Below are positions 8,833-21,300 of a stretch of 31,477 bases of DNA, piece by piece (the first letter of the stretch is position 1; every line of letters begins with the position of its first letter). A program made the position numbers and the translations under genes. The DNA comes from PNC22 sp035654175. GTDB taxonomy: Bacteria; Planctomycetota; Phycisphaerae; Phycisphaerales; UBA1924. Location: contig DASRXL010000224.1 of NCBI GenBank assembly GCA_035654175.1, positions 1 to 31,477 on the forward strand. Reading direction: 5' to 3'. The notes beneath the pieces were generated by a model. The model made no database searches, was not told the origin of the DNA, and saw only the letters and a list, made by a program, of their open reading frames with translations.

Positions 8833-9330
8833 TCACGCGCCGATCTTCACGACGAGCGGGCGGGCGGTGGTCGCGGTGTGACCCTCCTCGGCCATGAACT
8901 CGGCCGACAGCATCGCCTTGGTCGCGGGCAGCGCGTCGGTGGTGGCCTCGCGGATGTCGAGCGTGAGGTAGTGCACGGCGCCGACCTGGTCGCGCCTTCG
9001 GCTGGCGACCACGACCTCCGGGGGCACCTCCCACTCGGCGATGAGGCGGTTGTGCTCGTCGTGCAGCCGGAACCGGAGGACGCCGTCGTCCCAGAGCGGG
9101 AGGGGGTAGCGGTCGGGGCTGTCCCAGAAGTACACGACGACGGGGATCGTGTCGGGGTAGCCGTTGTTGTCCTCGTCGAGCATCATCTGGGCCGCGATCG
9201 TGATCGTCTGCGGGCGCACGTCAGACGGCGCGCGGGGCGGGCGGCGCGCCTCGCCATCGGCGACGCAGCCGGCGGCGGCCAGCAGGATGGCGCCGCACCC
9301 GAGGACCGTGCATTTCCGCCGGAGGGCCAT
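8833..9330 (-). CDS. Small lipoprotein of unknown function, last gene of the T2SS locus
   Basis: I do not recognise the family. The 165-residue product starts MALRRK, followed by a hydrophobic stretch and a lipobox AAGC (Cys22), so it should be a membrane-anchored lipoprotein. After a short Pro/Arg linker there is an acidic loop DEDNNGYPD (Asp52, Asp54, Asn56, Asp60) resembling a calcium-binding loop. The rest is rich in alternating hydrophobic residues (VVVYFW, LRFRL, HYLTLDIR), suggesting a beta-sandwich. I chose the ATG at 9330 because GGAG lies 6 nt upstream; an ATG at 9342 is possible. It begins about 20 nt after the gspD stop, so it is very likely cotranscribed with the giant secretin. 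By position it could be a pilotin-like or outer-membrane accessory protein; this is inference. Confidence 0.75.
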   Translation of the reverse strand: MALRRKCTVLGCGAILLAAAGCVADGEARRPPRAPSDVRPQTITIAAQMMLDEDNNGYPDTIPVVVYFWDSPDRYPLPLWDDGVLRFRLHDEHNRLIAEWEVPPEVVVASRRRDQVGAVHYLTLDIREATTDALPATKAMLSAEFMAEEGHTATTARPLVVKIGA

Positions 9331-9350
9331 CAACAACTCCATCAGCGCAT

Positions 9351-12300
9351 CTATTCCTTGGCGGGCTGGGTGTCGCCGGGCCTGCGCGCGCGGACGCGCG
9401 GCGCGCTGGTCCAATCGATCTCTTCGGCGCTGCCCGAACGCACGGGCTTGGCCTGGATTCTGGGGGCGTCGTGGAACATCGCCGGATCGGCGCCGTCCGG
9501 CGCGAAGCCCGGCTCGCCCGGCTCCAGCGGCGGGGGCGCGACGGCCGGGTCCGCCTCGACCGGTCCGACCTCCTCGACGATGCGCCCGGGATCGGTCAGC
9601 CGGTTGATCTCGTGGTCGCTCAGCAGCTGGTAGCGGGCCACGGCGGGGCGGCCGCCGGGGATGACGTGCGGCGTCAAGATCACGAGCAGCTCGGTCTTCA
9701 CGTTCTGCATCTTGCTCGAGCGGAAGGGCAGGCCGATGATGGGGATATCGCCGATGAGCGGCACCTTCCAGTCGCGCGCCTCCTGCGTCGTCTGGATCAG
9801 GCCGCCGATCACGACCGTCTGCCCGTCCATCACGCTGACGGTCGTGTCCACGACGCGCCGGGTGATGACCGGGGCCTGCAGGTCGCTGCTGACCTGGGTG
9901 GTGCGGCTGGTGAGGGCGGAGATCTCGGGGTTAATGTCCAGCTGCACGAAGCCGTCGCCGCTGATCGTGGGCGTGACCTGGAGGATGATGCCGACGTCCT
10001 CATAGTTCACGTCGGTGGTGACGTTGTCGCCGCTCTGCGTCGAGCCGCCGGGCAGACCGACGTTCTCGCCGACCTGGATGCGGGCCTCCTCGTTGTTTTT
10101 GACGGTGATCTGCGGGCGGCTGAGCACCTCGAGCTTCCCTTGCACCTCGAGCGCCCGGATCATGAGCTCGAAGTCGAGGCTGGAGACCGAGAGGTTGGGC
10201 GTGCCCAGGGCGCTCGCCAGGGCGCCGCCCGCGGCGAATGAGCCGAACTTGTACGCGTCGTTGCCGAGCCCCGTCAGGCCCCCGACCTCGACGTCCACGC
10301 CCCAGGTGCTCTCGTCGTCGAGCGTGACCTCGGCCAGCAGCACCTGGATCATGACCTGGGGCGGCGCGGCGTCGAGCTCGCTGACGATCTGCTCGACGGC
10401 GGAGATGTACCGCGGGGAGGCGGAGATCAGGAGCTTGTTGCTCTTCTCGTCGCCGACGACGGTGACCTCCTGCTCGAGCTGGCGGGCGACGGAGCCGCTG
10501 ATTCCGGCCTCGCCGCCGAGCGTGCGCTGCATCGTCGCCGCCTCGGTGGTGAAGTAGCTCTGGAGCGTGGTCTCGATCTCCTTGGCCTTGGCGTTGGTCA
10601 GGTGGAAGACGAGCTGCTCACGCTCGTTGGCCTCGATCGTGTCGAGGTCCTCCACGACCTTGCGGACCAGCTCGAGGTACTCCTCGGTGCCCGAGACCAG
10701 GAGCGTGTTGGTGCGGGCGTCGATGGTGATCGACAGCTCCTGCCGCTGGTCGGGCACGGCGGTGACGGACGCGGAATCGAGGCCGGTCTCCTGCTCCTCC
10801 TCCGTGGGCTGCCCGGTGGGCACGAGCACCAGGGTGTCGCCCTGGAGGCGGAGGTTGAAGAGATCGCGGAGGAGGTCGGCCATCGCGCGGGCGTCGGCGT
10901 TCTTGAGCCGGAACGCCTCGATCTCGCGAGAGCCGGCGGTGCTGCCGTCGAGGTCCGCGAGGATCGAGGCGACGAGCTCGACGATCTCCGTCGGGGCCGA
11001 GACCAGCACCGAGTTCGTGCGAAGGTCGGCCGTCAGACGGACCTGCTCCCGGATGAAGTCGTCCACCTCGGCCTCGGTCACGGCCCGCCCCGTCGCCCCG
11101 TCCAGGGCGTCGGAGATGTCGTCGCGCAGGTAGCGCAGGCGGGTCGCGCGGGCCTGGCCGGACGAGTCGCCGAGCGGGCGCCCGGCGAGGAGCCCCTCGA
11201 GCAGGCGCACGACCTCCAGCGCGTTCGCCGACCGCAGCTCGAAGCGGCGCACGTCCTGCACGCTCAGGATCTCGCCGGAATCGAAGCGCTCCGCCATCGC
11301 GCGGATCGCGGCGATGTCGGCGTCCGTGCCGCGCACGATCAGGGCGTTGAGCCGCCCCTCGGCGGTGACGCTCACGGCGTTCTGCCCGCGGCGCTCGTTC
11401 TCGCGCGCGACGTAGACGTCGTTGATCGCCAGCGCGACCTCCTCGGCGCGGGCGTTCTGCAGGCGCAGGATGTCGGTCTTGCCGCCCCCGGCGAGGGTGG
11501 AGGCGTCGGTCTCGATCGCGGCGAGGAGCTCCTTGACGAGCTGGAGGTTCTCGTCGCTGGCGGTGAGTATGAGGAGGCTGTTGGCCGGATCTGCGACGAC
11601 GCTGAACGTGTCCATCGGCGACTCGACGCCGCCGCCCCGCTGCGCCGACGCGATCCGCTCCTGCATGAGCTGCTGGAGCTTGGGGGCCAGCGAGGCGACG
11701 TCGGCCCCCGGGACTGGGAGCACGTGCAGGCCCACGGTGTAGTCGGCGTCCTCGGCGTCCAGCGATCCGAGCAGGCTCTCGACCACCCCGAGCGATCGCT
11801 GGCTGGTCGAGAGCACCAGCGTGTTCGTGCGCGGGTCGGAGGTGACGATCAGGCGGTCCTCCGGCCGGAGGACCCCGGCCTCCTCGCGCTGCGCGAAGAC
11901 GTCGGCGAGCACCGACGCCACCCGGTCCGCCGCGGCGTGCTCGAGCGGGAACAGGCGCACGGCGTTGCCGGCGCCGGCGAGCTCGACGTCGAGCGAGCCG
12001 ACGAGCTCGCGGACGACCGAGATGTTGGCGGGCGTGCCGACGACGATCAGCGTGTTCGTGTCGGGCTCGGGCTCGACGATCAGGCTCGCGAGCGGGACGA
12101 AGAGGTCGGACTCGATGCGCGCGTCGGGGCTCGTCGGGTCGCCGCCCGCGGCGAGCACGCGCAGGCGCGCGACCTGGCGCTGGAGGCCGTCGGCCTCCGG
12201 CGTGGCGCGGGTGCCCTCGATGACGACGCGCTGGATGATGTCGGCGATGGTGCGGGCGTCCGCGTGCTCGAGGGGGATGAGCGCGGGCTCGACCCAGTTG

Positions 12301-15300
12301 CCGACCGTATCCGCGTCCAGGTCGGCGACCAGCACCTCGACGAGCGCGACCGCCTCCTCTCGCCCGGCGACGAGGAGGGCGTTGGTGCGCTCATCGATGG
12401 AGACGGCGATCTCGCCGGCGAGCGCCTGCCCGGTGGCGGTCGGCGGCAGGCCGCGACGCTGCGTGCCCGGGAGCCGACGGAGCGCCTCGCCCTGGCTGAA
12501 GAGCTGGTCGACGATGCCCTTGACCCTGGCCGCGGCGGCGTTCTGGAGCGGGAAGATGCGGACCACGACGGCGTCGCCGACGGGCAGCGCGTCGAGCGTG
12601 GCGACGAGGTCGGCGAGCACCGCGACGTTGCCCGGGGTCGAGGCGACGATGACGGAGTTGGACTCCTGGTCGGGGATAAGCCGGATGGGCCGGGACAGGT
12701 CGAGAGTGAGCGGCTCCTGGCCGAAGCCGCGGGTCATGCGCAGCCTCCGGACGTGCTCCCGGAGCGCCTCGGCGGGGCCGGTCTTGGCCTGCTGAGCGGC
12801 GGGATCGAGCATCCTCTCGAGCGTGGCGACGACGGCCTGGGCGCCGGCGAGCTTGAGCGGGACGACGGCCATCTCCTGGTCGGCCTCGAGGGGCTCGGCG
12901 TCGAGCGCGCGGATGAGCCGCTCGACGGTCTCGGCGTCGCGCGCGGAGGCGATGACCCCGAGGGCCGCGCGCCCGGGGATATCGACGAGCGTGACCGGCT
13001 CGCTCACGAGGCCGAAGCGGTCGTCGGGGGTCGCCTGCGTGAGCCCCATCTGCTCGAGCATTGTGCGGATGGCGGCGGGGTCGTTGTGCTGGATCTCGAC
13101 GATCAGCAGGCCGGGGGCGGGAGCGCCGGCGTCGGCGCCGGGCTGGGCCGGCGCGGGCTGGGCCGGCGCGTCCGAGACGTCGAGCTGCGCGACGAACTCG
13201 GCGACCTGCTCGTAGATGCCGGGCGAGGTGGAGACGATCAGCGAATTGGAGGCGCGGTCCACGTCGACCGCGAAGGGCTCGTCCAGCTTCTGGGCCACCG
13301 GCGCGAAGGCCGTGTCGACGAGCTGGCGGATCCTCGCCGCGGGCACGTGCTGGACCCGGAGGATCCTGGGCGCGACCGATTGCTCGCCCCGCTCCTGGAG
13401 CGCGCGGGCGAGGCTCCAGATCTGCACGAGGTCGTCCTCCTCGGCGCGGACGACGAGGGTGTTGGAAACGTCGTCTCCGAAGATGCGCGCCGAGCGCGGG
13501 CCCGAGCGCCCGCCCCCCTGGGCGGAGAACATCTGCGTGAGCGCCTGCGCGATCGCCGACGCCCGGCCGCGCTCGATGGGGATGACGACGGGCTGGGGGA
13601 GCTTGACGAACTCGGGCGTGTCGAGCTGCGCCACGATGCGCTCGATCCGTTCGAGCTCCTTGCGCCCTGCCGAGACGATGAGCGAATTGGTCTGGACCTC
13701 GGCCGCGACCGAGGGCACGCCCTCGGTGTCCACGAGGACGGTCGGGAGGTAGAGATCCCCCTCGCGCTGGTCCCGCTGGCCGGAGCGCTGCGGGCCGGGC
13801 TGCTGGCGGGCGCGCTCGCGGTCCACCTCGTCCTGGACGCTCTGCCGGAAGCCCTCGTTTAGCGCGCGGGCGACGCTGGCGGCGTCGGCGTGCTTGAGGG
13901 GAATGACCACCAGCTGGCGCGAGGTGTCGTACTCGGCGGTGTCGAGCTTCTGGAGGAGCGAGCGGATGTTCTCCCATTCGCTCGCGTCGGCGCTGATGAC
14001 CAGGGAGTTGCTGGCCTTGTCGGCGACGATCGAGACGTTCCGGGCGGCGAAGCTCTTGGCCTCCTGCGCGAAGCGGCCGTAGAAGACCTTGAGCGCCTCG
14101 GCGGTCTGCTCGGCGTCGGCGAACTCCAGCCGCACGAACTCGGTCGTGCGGTCTCCGGCGCCGGCGACGTCGAGCTGGCGGATCATCTCCTCGATCTGGG
14201 CGAGCTGCCCCGGGGTGGCGAACACGCTGATCGTGTTGTCGTTGGGCGAGTAGTCGATGCGCGGCTCGGGCTCGTCGGCGCCGCGCGGCATGTCGCGCAG
14301 CAGCGTGGTCAGCGTGAAGCGGACGTCGCCGGCCGGCACGTGGTGGAGCTGGACGCGGCGGAACTCCTGGAGCTGCTGCTCGGGCTCGGTGTCGAGCCTG
14401 GCGATCTGCTCCTTGACGAGCGAGATCGCGGCGTCGGAGCCGGTGAGGAGGATCGCGTTGCTGCGCGTGACCGGCGTGACGATGATGTTGATCGCCGCCG
14501 GCAGCGCCGCCTCGAGCGCCCGGGCCATGTCGGCGGCGCGGGCGTGCTGGAGCGGGACGGAGGCGATGTTGACGTCCTCCGGGCGGGGGGCCGCGTCGAG
14601 GTCGGCGATCAGCGCGGCGACCTGCTCGTACCGCTGCGTCGGGGCCGAGACGATGAGCGAGTTGTTATTCGCCTGCGGCGTGACGATCACGCGCTCCTCG
14701 GCGCGCCCGGCCTGCGGGAACATGGCGCGGACGGCCTGCGCAACCTCCGCGGCGGTGCCGTTCTGGAGATAGACGATCTCGAGCCGGCGGTCGTCGCCCA
14801 GCTCGGGCTTGTCGAGCTCGGAGACGAGCGTGCGCACCAGGCCCAGGCTCTCCGCGTCGGCGGTGACCAGCAGGAGGTTGCCGTCCTGGGATCCGATGAT
14901 CGAGACCTGCTCCTGCGGCAGGCCCTCGGCGCGGGCGCGCTCCTGGAAGAAGCGGGAGAGGTTCTGGGCGGCGCGCGCTGCGTCCGCGAAACGGAGCGGG
15001 ATGGGCTCGACCACGGCGTCCGGCCGCCCCGTGACCGCGTCGAGCTGCTGGGCGTAGGCGACGGCCTCCTCGACGCGGGCGCCGGGGCCGATCAGGATAA
15101 TCGAGCGGCGGCGTGCGTCCACCTCGACGGTGACCTGGTCGGGATCGGACCGCGGCGGCCAGTACCACCAGTCGTCCTCGCCGCCGGAGTCCATCGCGCT
15201 CTCGAGGGCGCTGGCGATGGTCTGCGGGTCGCCCTTCTCGATCGGCACGACCTTCACGACGCGGGCGGTCTTCTCCGAGAAGGGGACGTCGAGCCGCGCG

Positions 15301-18300
15301 ACGATGCTCTTCATCACCTCGAGCGTCTCTCCCTGGCCCATGACGATGACCGCGTTGAGCCGCTCGTTGACGTCGATGAGGAGCTTGTCCTCGGGGCCGG
15401 CGTCTCCGGAGCGGTTGTAGCCGCCGTACATGCGCTCGTACTGGAGCTCGCCCGAGAGGTTGCGCAGCGTCTCCTCGAGGTCGGTCACGCGCGCGTTCTT
15501 GAGCGGGATGACCTCGAACGTGAGCTTCGCGACCGAGGAAGACTCCGCGTCGAACCGCTCGACCATCGCCGCGATCTGCTCGAAGTCGGCGTCGCCGGCG
15601 GCGACCACGAGCGTGCCGCTGCGCCGGTCGCCGGTGATCGCGACGCCCTGCTGCGTGGTGCGCCGGCCGGTGCGCTGCAGCGCCTGGTCCCGGTCTCGGA
15701 AGAACCTGGTCAGCGAGGCGGCCACGGCCTCGGCGTCGGCCTGCTCCAAAGTGATGGTGCGGACCGGCAACGCGGCCATCTCGGCGGTGTCGATCTCGGC
15801 GACGATCCGCCTGACTTCGGCGAGGTCCTCGGGCGCGGCCCGGACGACGAGCACGCCGGAGTCGGGCTCGGCGGAGATGTGCACGCGCTCGCGCTTGCCC
15901 TCGTCCTTGCCGATCACCACCTGGTCGAGGATGCGCTGCGCGGCCTGGGCATCGGCCTGCCCGAGGCGGATGATCGCGAGCTCGAGCCCGTCGTCGGCCT
16001 GCTCGGCGTCGGCCGTCTCCATCAGACGGCCGATCTCCTCGTGCTGGGTGGCCGAGGCGGTGACGAGGATGGAGTTGGTGCGGTCGTCGGGCACGAAGCG
16101 GGCCTGCGGCATGTCGTTGCGGAGCGCGCCCTGGCGCTGCGCGTCGAAGAGCGTCTGGAACGTCGCGGACAGATCGTCGGCCCGGGCGTTCTCGAGCGTG
16201 TAGCGCCGGATCGCCAGCCGGTCGGCGACGGGGCTCTGATCCAGCAGCCCGACCAGCGAATCGATCATGCCGATCGCCTCGGCGGGAGCGGCGACGAGCA
16301 CGCTGGTGCCCCCCTGCGGGGCGGTAATGCGGACGAGATCGGGGTCCACCGTGGCCCGGAGGCTCTCGCCGTCGGGCGAGGTGATCGTCATGTCCATGCC
16401 GCGGAGCCGGCGCGCCTGCCGGCCGCGGGGGCTGGCGGCGAAGAGGTCCTCGATGGCGCGGGCGGCGCGATCGGCGGTGATGTTCTCGAGCGGGTAGACC
16501 TTGACGGTCAGGGAGAGCGTCGGGTCGAGGTTCGCGACCGAGCCGATGAGGCGGCCGAGGGATTGAAAGTCGGTCTCGTTCGCCCAGACGATGAGGGCCG
16601 ACCCGGAGGGGTCGGGCAGCACGCCCACCCCGCCGGTAAAGCCGCCGGGATTCGCCGCCGAGGCACGCCCGATCTGCTGCATGGTCTGCTGCACGATCTG
16701 GCCGATGGCCTGGGCGTCGGCGCCGTCGGGGAGCGTCACGATCCGAACGGTCGAGGGCTCAGCGGGCATCTGCCCCTCGAGCTCGGCGGCGAGCGCGGCG
16801 ATGCGGTCGGTGAGGCGCGGCGCCCCGACCACCACCAGGCTGTTGCTGGCCGGATCGACCGCGATGCGGACGATGCGCTCCTCCTGCTCCGGCTGGGGTT
16901 CGGGCCGGCCCTCCGGCTGGACACCCGGCTGGGCGATCGCGCCGGCGGCCAGGATCTCCGGCAGACTCAGGGCTTCCGGGCCGGCGCCGGGGCGAAAGGG
17001 GCGGGCGGGGCCCGCGTCACTCCCTCGCTTTCCCTGCCCCGCCGGCTCGCGGAGCAATTCCTCCGCCGAGATGATCTCGACCCGCACGCCCCCCTGCTGC
17101 TCGAGGAGCCGCTGGATCGTCGCGGCCATGAGCCCGGCGTCGGCGCGAGAGCGGTCCACAGGGATCATGCGGAGCTGGCGTGCGCTGGTGAGCGTCGCGG
17201 CGTCGAGCTCCTTCGCGAGCTGCTCGATGAGCGTCATCTGATCGGCCGAAGCGCGGACGATGAGCGCGTTGCCGCCCGAATCCACCCGGACCACCGGCGG
17301 CGGGGCTTGCGACGCCTCCTCCTCGAACATCGCTTCGATGTTCGACGCCAGCGTCTGCGCGTCGGCGTTGAGCAGCGGGATCACGCGGACCAGGCGCTGC
17401 CCGCCGGTGGGCCCGGAGGGGGGCACGTCGAGCTCGGTGACGATCTGCTCGGCCAGCTCGATCACGTCGAGCGGGGCGGCGATGACGATCGCGTTCAGAC
17501 GCCCTTCGGCGGCGACCCGCACCGGCGGCCGCTCGGCCGACCCCTCTTGGGCGCGGAGCAGGAACTGCCAACGGGTCCACTCGGGGAGCTGATCGATCGC
17601 CGACTCCTCGGTGAGGATCCGCTCGACGATCGGCGCGAGCGACTCGGCCAAGGCGTGCTTGAGCGCGATGGTGCGCACGCCCATGCCGTTGGGCTCGACC
17701 GTCTCGTCCATCGCCCTGACGAGCGATTCGGCTTGGGCGAGGCGCTCCTCGGAGCCGGCGACGACGACGGTGTTGCTCGTCGCCTCGGCGGTCGCCGTGG
17801 CGTGCGGTTCGCCGGGCTCGACGCCCGCCGCGAACGCCGCCTGCAACGCCGCCGCCACGGACTCGGCCGACCCCCGCTTCAGCGGGAACAGGCGGACGCC
17901 GACCTCCCGCCCGCCTGGGGCGTCGAGCGCCGCCACGAGCTGGCGCACGACGGGCGCGAGCGGGCCTGGCGCGCTGACGACGAGGCGGTTGCGCTGCGCA
18001 TCGGCCGTGACGCGGGGGACGGCGACGGCGAGGCCCGCCTGCTCGGCGCGCCGCAGGTCATCCGGCCAGCGTGAGCGGTCGGAGGCGAGGGCCTCGACGG
18101 TGGGCGCGACGGCCACGGCGTCGGCGTGGGCGAGGTCGATGACCGAGAGCTCGACCCCGGGCAGGGCGAAGGCGCGCTCGTCGAACTCGGCGAGGAGCGT
18201 CATCGCCTCCGCGATCTGCGACCGGCTGCCGATCGCGACGATGGAGCCCGTGCGCGGCTCGGCGGTGAGCTCCAGCGGGCGGCGCTCCTGCGGGAGCGTC

Positions 18301-21300
18301 TCGTCGATGATGCGCCCGACCGTTTCGACGAGGTGGACGGGGTCGGCCTTCGACGGTGTGAAGGTGGCGGCGGTCCGGTCGGAAGGTGCGGCGGGCTGGT
18401 CGAGGCGCTCGATGATGGTCTTGGCGAGCTCCAGCGTCGCCGCGGGAGCGGAGACGATCAGCGAATTGGTGCGTTCCTCGGCCTCGACGTGGATCGTGGG
18501 CTTCTTGAAGAGGTTGGGGTCGCGCGAGTAGCGGAGTTGATAGCTGAGGAGCCGCGGATCGGTCTCCTGCTGCTCGACGAGGAGGCTCTGGACCGTCTGG
18601 ACGATCCGCGTCGCGTCGGCGTGCGCGAGCGCGAAGGTCTCGACACCCATGGTCTCCGGGTCCACGGGGCGCACATCGAGCGGTTCGACGAGCTCCTCGA
18701 TCTTCTTGAGGTCCGTCGCGGCGCCGGAGAGGATGACGGCGTTGGAGCCCGCCGCCGCGATGATCGCGACGTCGCCCCCGCCCGGCAGCTCCATGCCGGG
18801 GAGCGCCTGGGTCAACGTCGCGGCGACCTCGGTCGCGTCGGCGTAGGTGAGCGGCAGGACGTGGATGGAGCGGCGGCCCGAGGCGGCGGCCTCGGTGTCG
18901 AGGGACCGGATCAGCTCCTCGGCGACCTGCTGGATCGAGGGGGGCGCGGTGATGATGATCGTGTTGCTCGGGCCGTGCGCGGCGACGTCGAGGAGCGACT
19001 CCACGTCGTCGGCGGCGCGCCCGGCGCGCGCCTCCTCGTCGCGCAGGCGGGTGGCGAGCAGGTCGCTCAGGAGCGCCTGGAGCTGCTCGGCCCGCGCGAA
19101 CTTGAGCGGGTACATCTTGAGCGAGGTGTCGGGGCGCTCGGGCGCCTGCTCGAGCGAGTCGAGCACCTGCTCGACCTGCGCGAAGACGGCGGAAGGGCCG
19201 CTGACGACCAGCGAGCGGGTCGTGGGCTCGGTGCTGATCGTGACAGGCGTGCGGCTGCTGGCGCGGAAGGCGCCGCTGTTGGAGAGCTCCTGGAGCGCGG
19301 CGGCGACGGCGGCGAGCTCGGCGCGCTCCACGCGGTAGGTGCGGACCTCCACGTCGTCGCCCAGGTTCTGCTGGTCGAGGCTGCGGACGATCTGCTCGAA
19401 GCCGGCGAGTCGCTGGGCGGGGGCGTCGACGATGAGCGAGTTGGTGGCGCGGTCGGCGCGGACGAAGACTTCCTTCGGCTGCTTGAGCTGGGGCTGCGGG
19501 CGTCCGTACCGGTCCACGGGCACCGGGGGCTCGGGGAACATCTCGTCGATGGTTCGGGCGAGCTCTTCCGCGCGCGCCCAGGCGAGCGGGAAGATCCGGA
19601 TCTCGCGCCCCTCGGCGTCGAAGCTCTGCGTCGCGTTGAGCTCCTGGACGATCTGCTCGATCTCCGGGAGCACCTCGGGGTGCGCGGAGACGACGAGCGT
19701 GTTGGTGGCCTCGTCGGCCTGGATGTCCACCGGCTTCTTGGTTCGGTCGTCCACGGGGCGGCTGTCGTAGGACTGCTGGAGCACGCGCGCGAGGTTGGTC
19801 GCGTCGGTGGCGCGGAGGCGGAGGATGCGCAGGGGCGGTCGCTCGCCGGCCTGCTGCGCGTCCACGCTCCGGACGAGCGCCTCGATGATGGCCATCTGGT
19901 TGGGCTGGGCGGCGACGATGAGGGAGTTGGTGGCCTCGACCGGCTCGAACACGGGCGCGGGGCCGCCCTGCATGGTGATGGACTTATTGGCCGCGACCAT
20001 CTCCTCGAGGAACTTGATGGTGTCGTCGACCTTCGCGAGCTTGAGGTCGATGAGGCGGACCTCGCGCGCGGTGCCGGTCTGCTGCTGGAGCTGGTCGATG
20101 ATCTCGGCGAAGCGGGCCAGGCCGTCCGGGTCCCCCACCACTTCCAGCGAGTTGGAGTTGTCGTCGATCGAGACCTCGACGGGCTCGGCGTCGGGGAGGC
20201 CCTCGACCTGGGCCTGGTAGATGGCCAGAGCCCGGGCGCGCACCTCGGCCGCGGGAACGTTCGCGACCGGGATGATCCGGAGCGATCGCTCGACCGGGAC
20301 CGCCGAGAGGCTCCCGAGGATCTCCTCCACCTTGGCGAAAGTCGCCTTGTCGCCCGCGACGATGAGCGTGCCCGAGCGCGGCTCGGCCTGCACCATCACC
20401 TGCACAGGCTGCTTGCCCGCCTGGGCGGGCTCGCTGAGGGCGCCCTGGCGCGCGAGGCCGGAGAGCGTCGCAGCGATGGTATCGATATCGCCCTTGACCA
20501 CGCGGAAGGTGCGCAGCTCGGCCTGGGGCGGGACCTCGACGCGGTCCAGCTGGGCGGCGAGCTCCTCGAGGTCGGGGATCCGGTCGGTCGGCGCGTCGAA
20601 GATCAGCGAGTTGCTCGAGGGATCGGCGGAGACGTTGACCTCCTTCTTCTCGCGCAGCCAGGGCATCGGCCGCCCGTAGCGGTCCGCGGGGATGGGGGGC
20701 TCGGGGTAGAGCCTGTCCATGGCGGCGGCCACGTCGGTCGCGCGGGCGACCTTGAGGGGGAAGAGCTTGGTCGTGCGCTCGGGCTCGCCGGCCCCCTCCT
20801 CGTTGAGCACCTCGACCGTGGCCTTGACGTCCTCGAAAAGATCCGGGTGGGCGGTGACGATCAGCGTGTTGGTCCCCGCCTCGGCCTGGATGTTCACGGG
20901 CTTGGCGGTCCGCTCGGCCAGCGGGCGGCCCGCGTAGCGCTGCTGGAGCATCTCCGCCACGTTCACCGCGTCGGCGGCACGGAGCTGGAGGATGCGCATC
21001 GGCGGGAGCGCGCCGGGGTCCGGACGATCGAGGCGCTGGATCAGCTCCGCGACCAGGCCGTGCTGGGCCTGCTCGGCGGTGACGACCAGCGAATTGGTGC
21101 GCTCGAGCACGCTGATGGTCGGCTCCGGCACCGCGCGCGAGGGCTCGATGGAATCGGCGCTCAGGATGAGCTCCCGAAGCGGGTCGAGGATCGACGCCGC
21201 GGCGACATTCTGCACGTCGATGACGCGCGTCGTGCGCTCGGGCGGGATGAGCTGCTGGACCTGCTGGAGCACGCCCTCGAACTGGCGCATCCCTGCGCTG

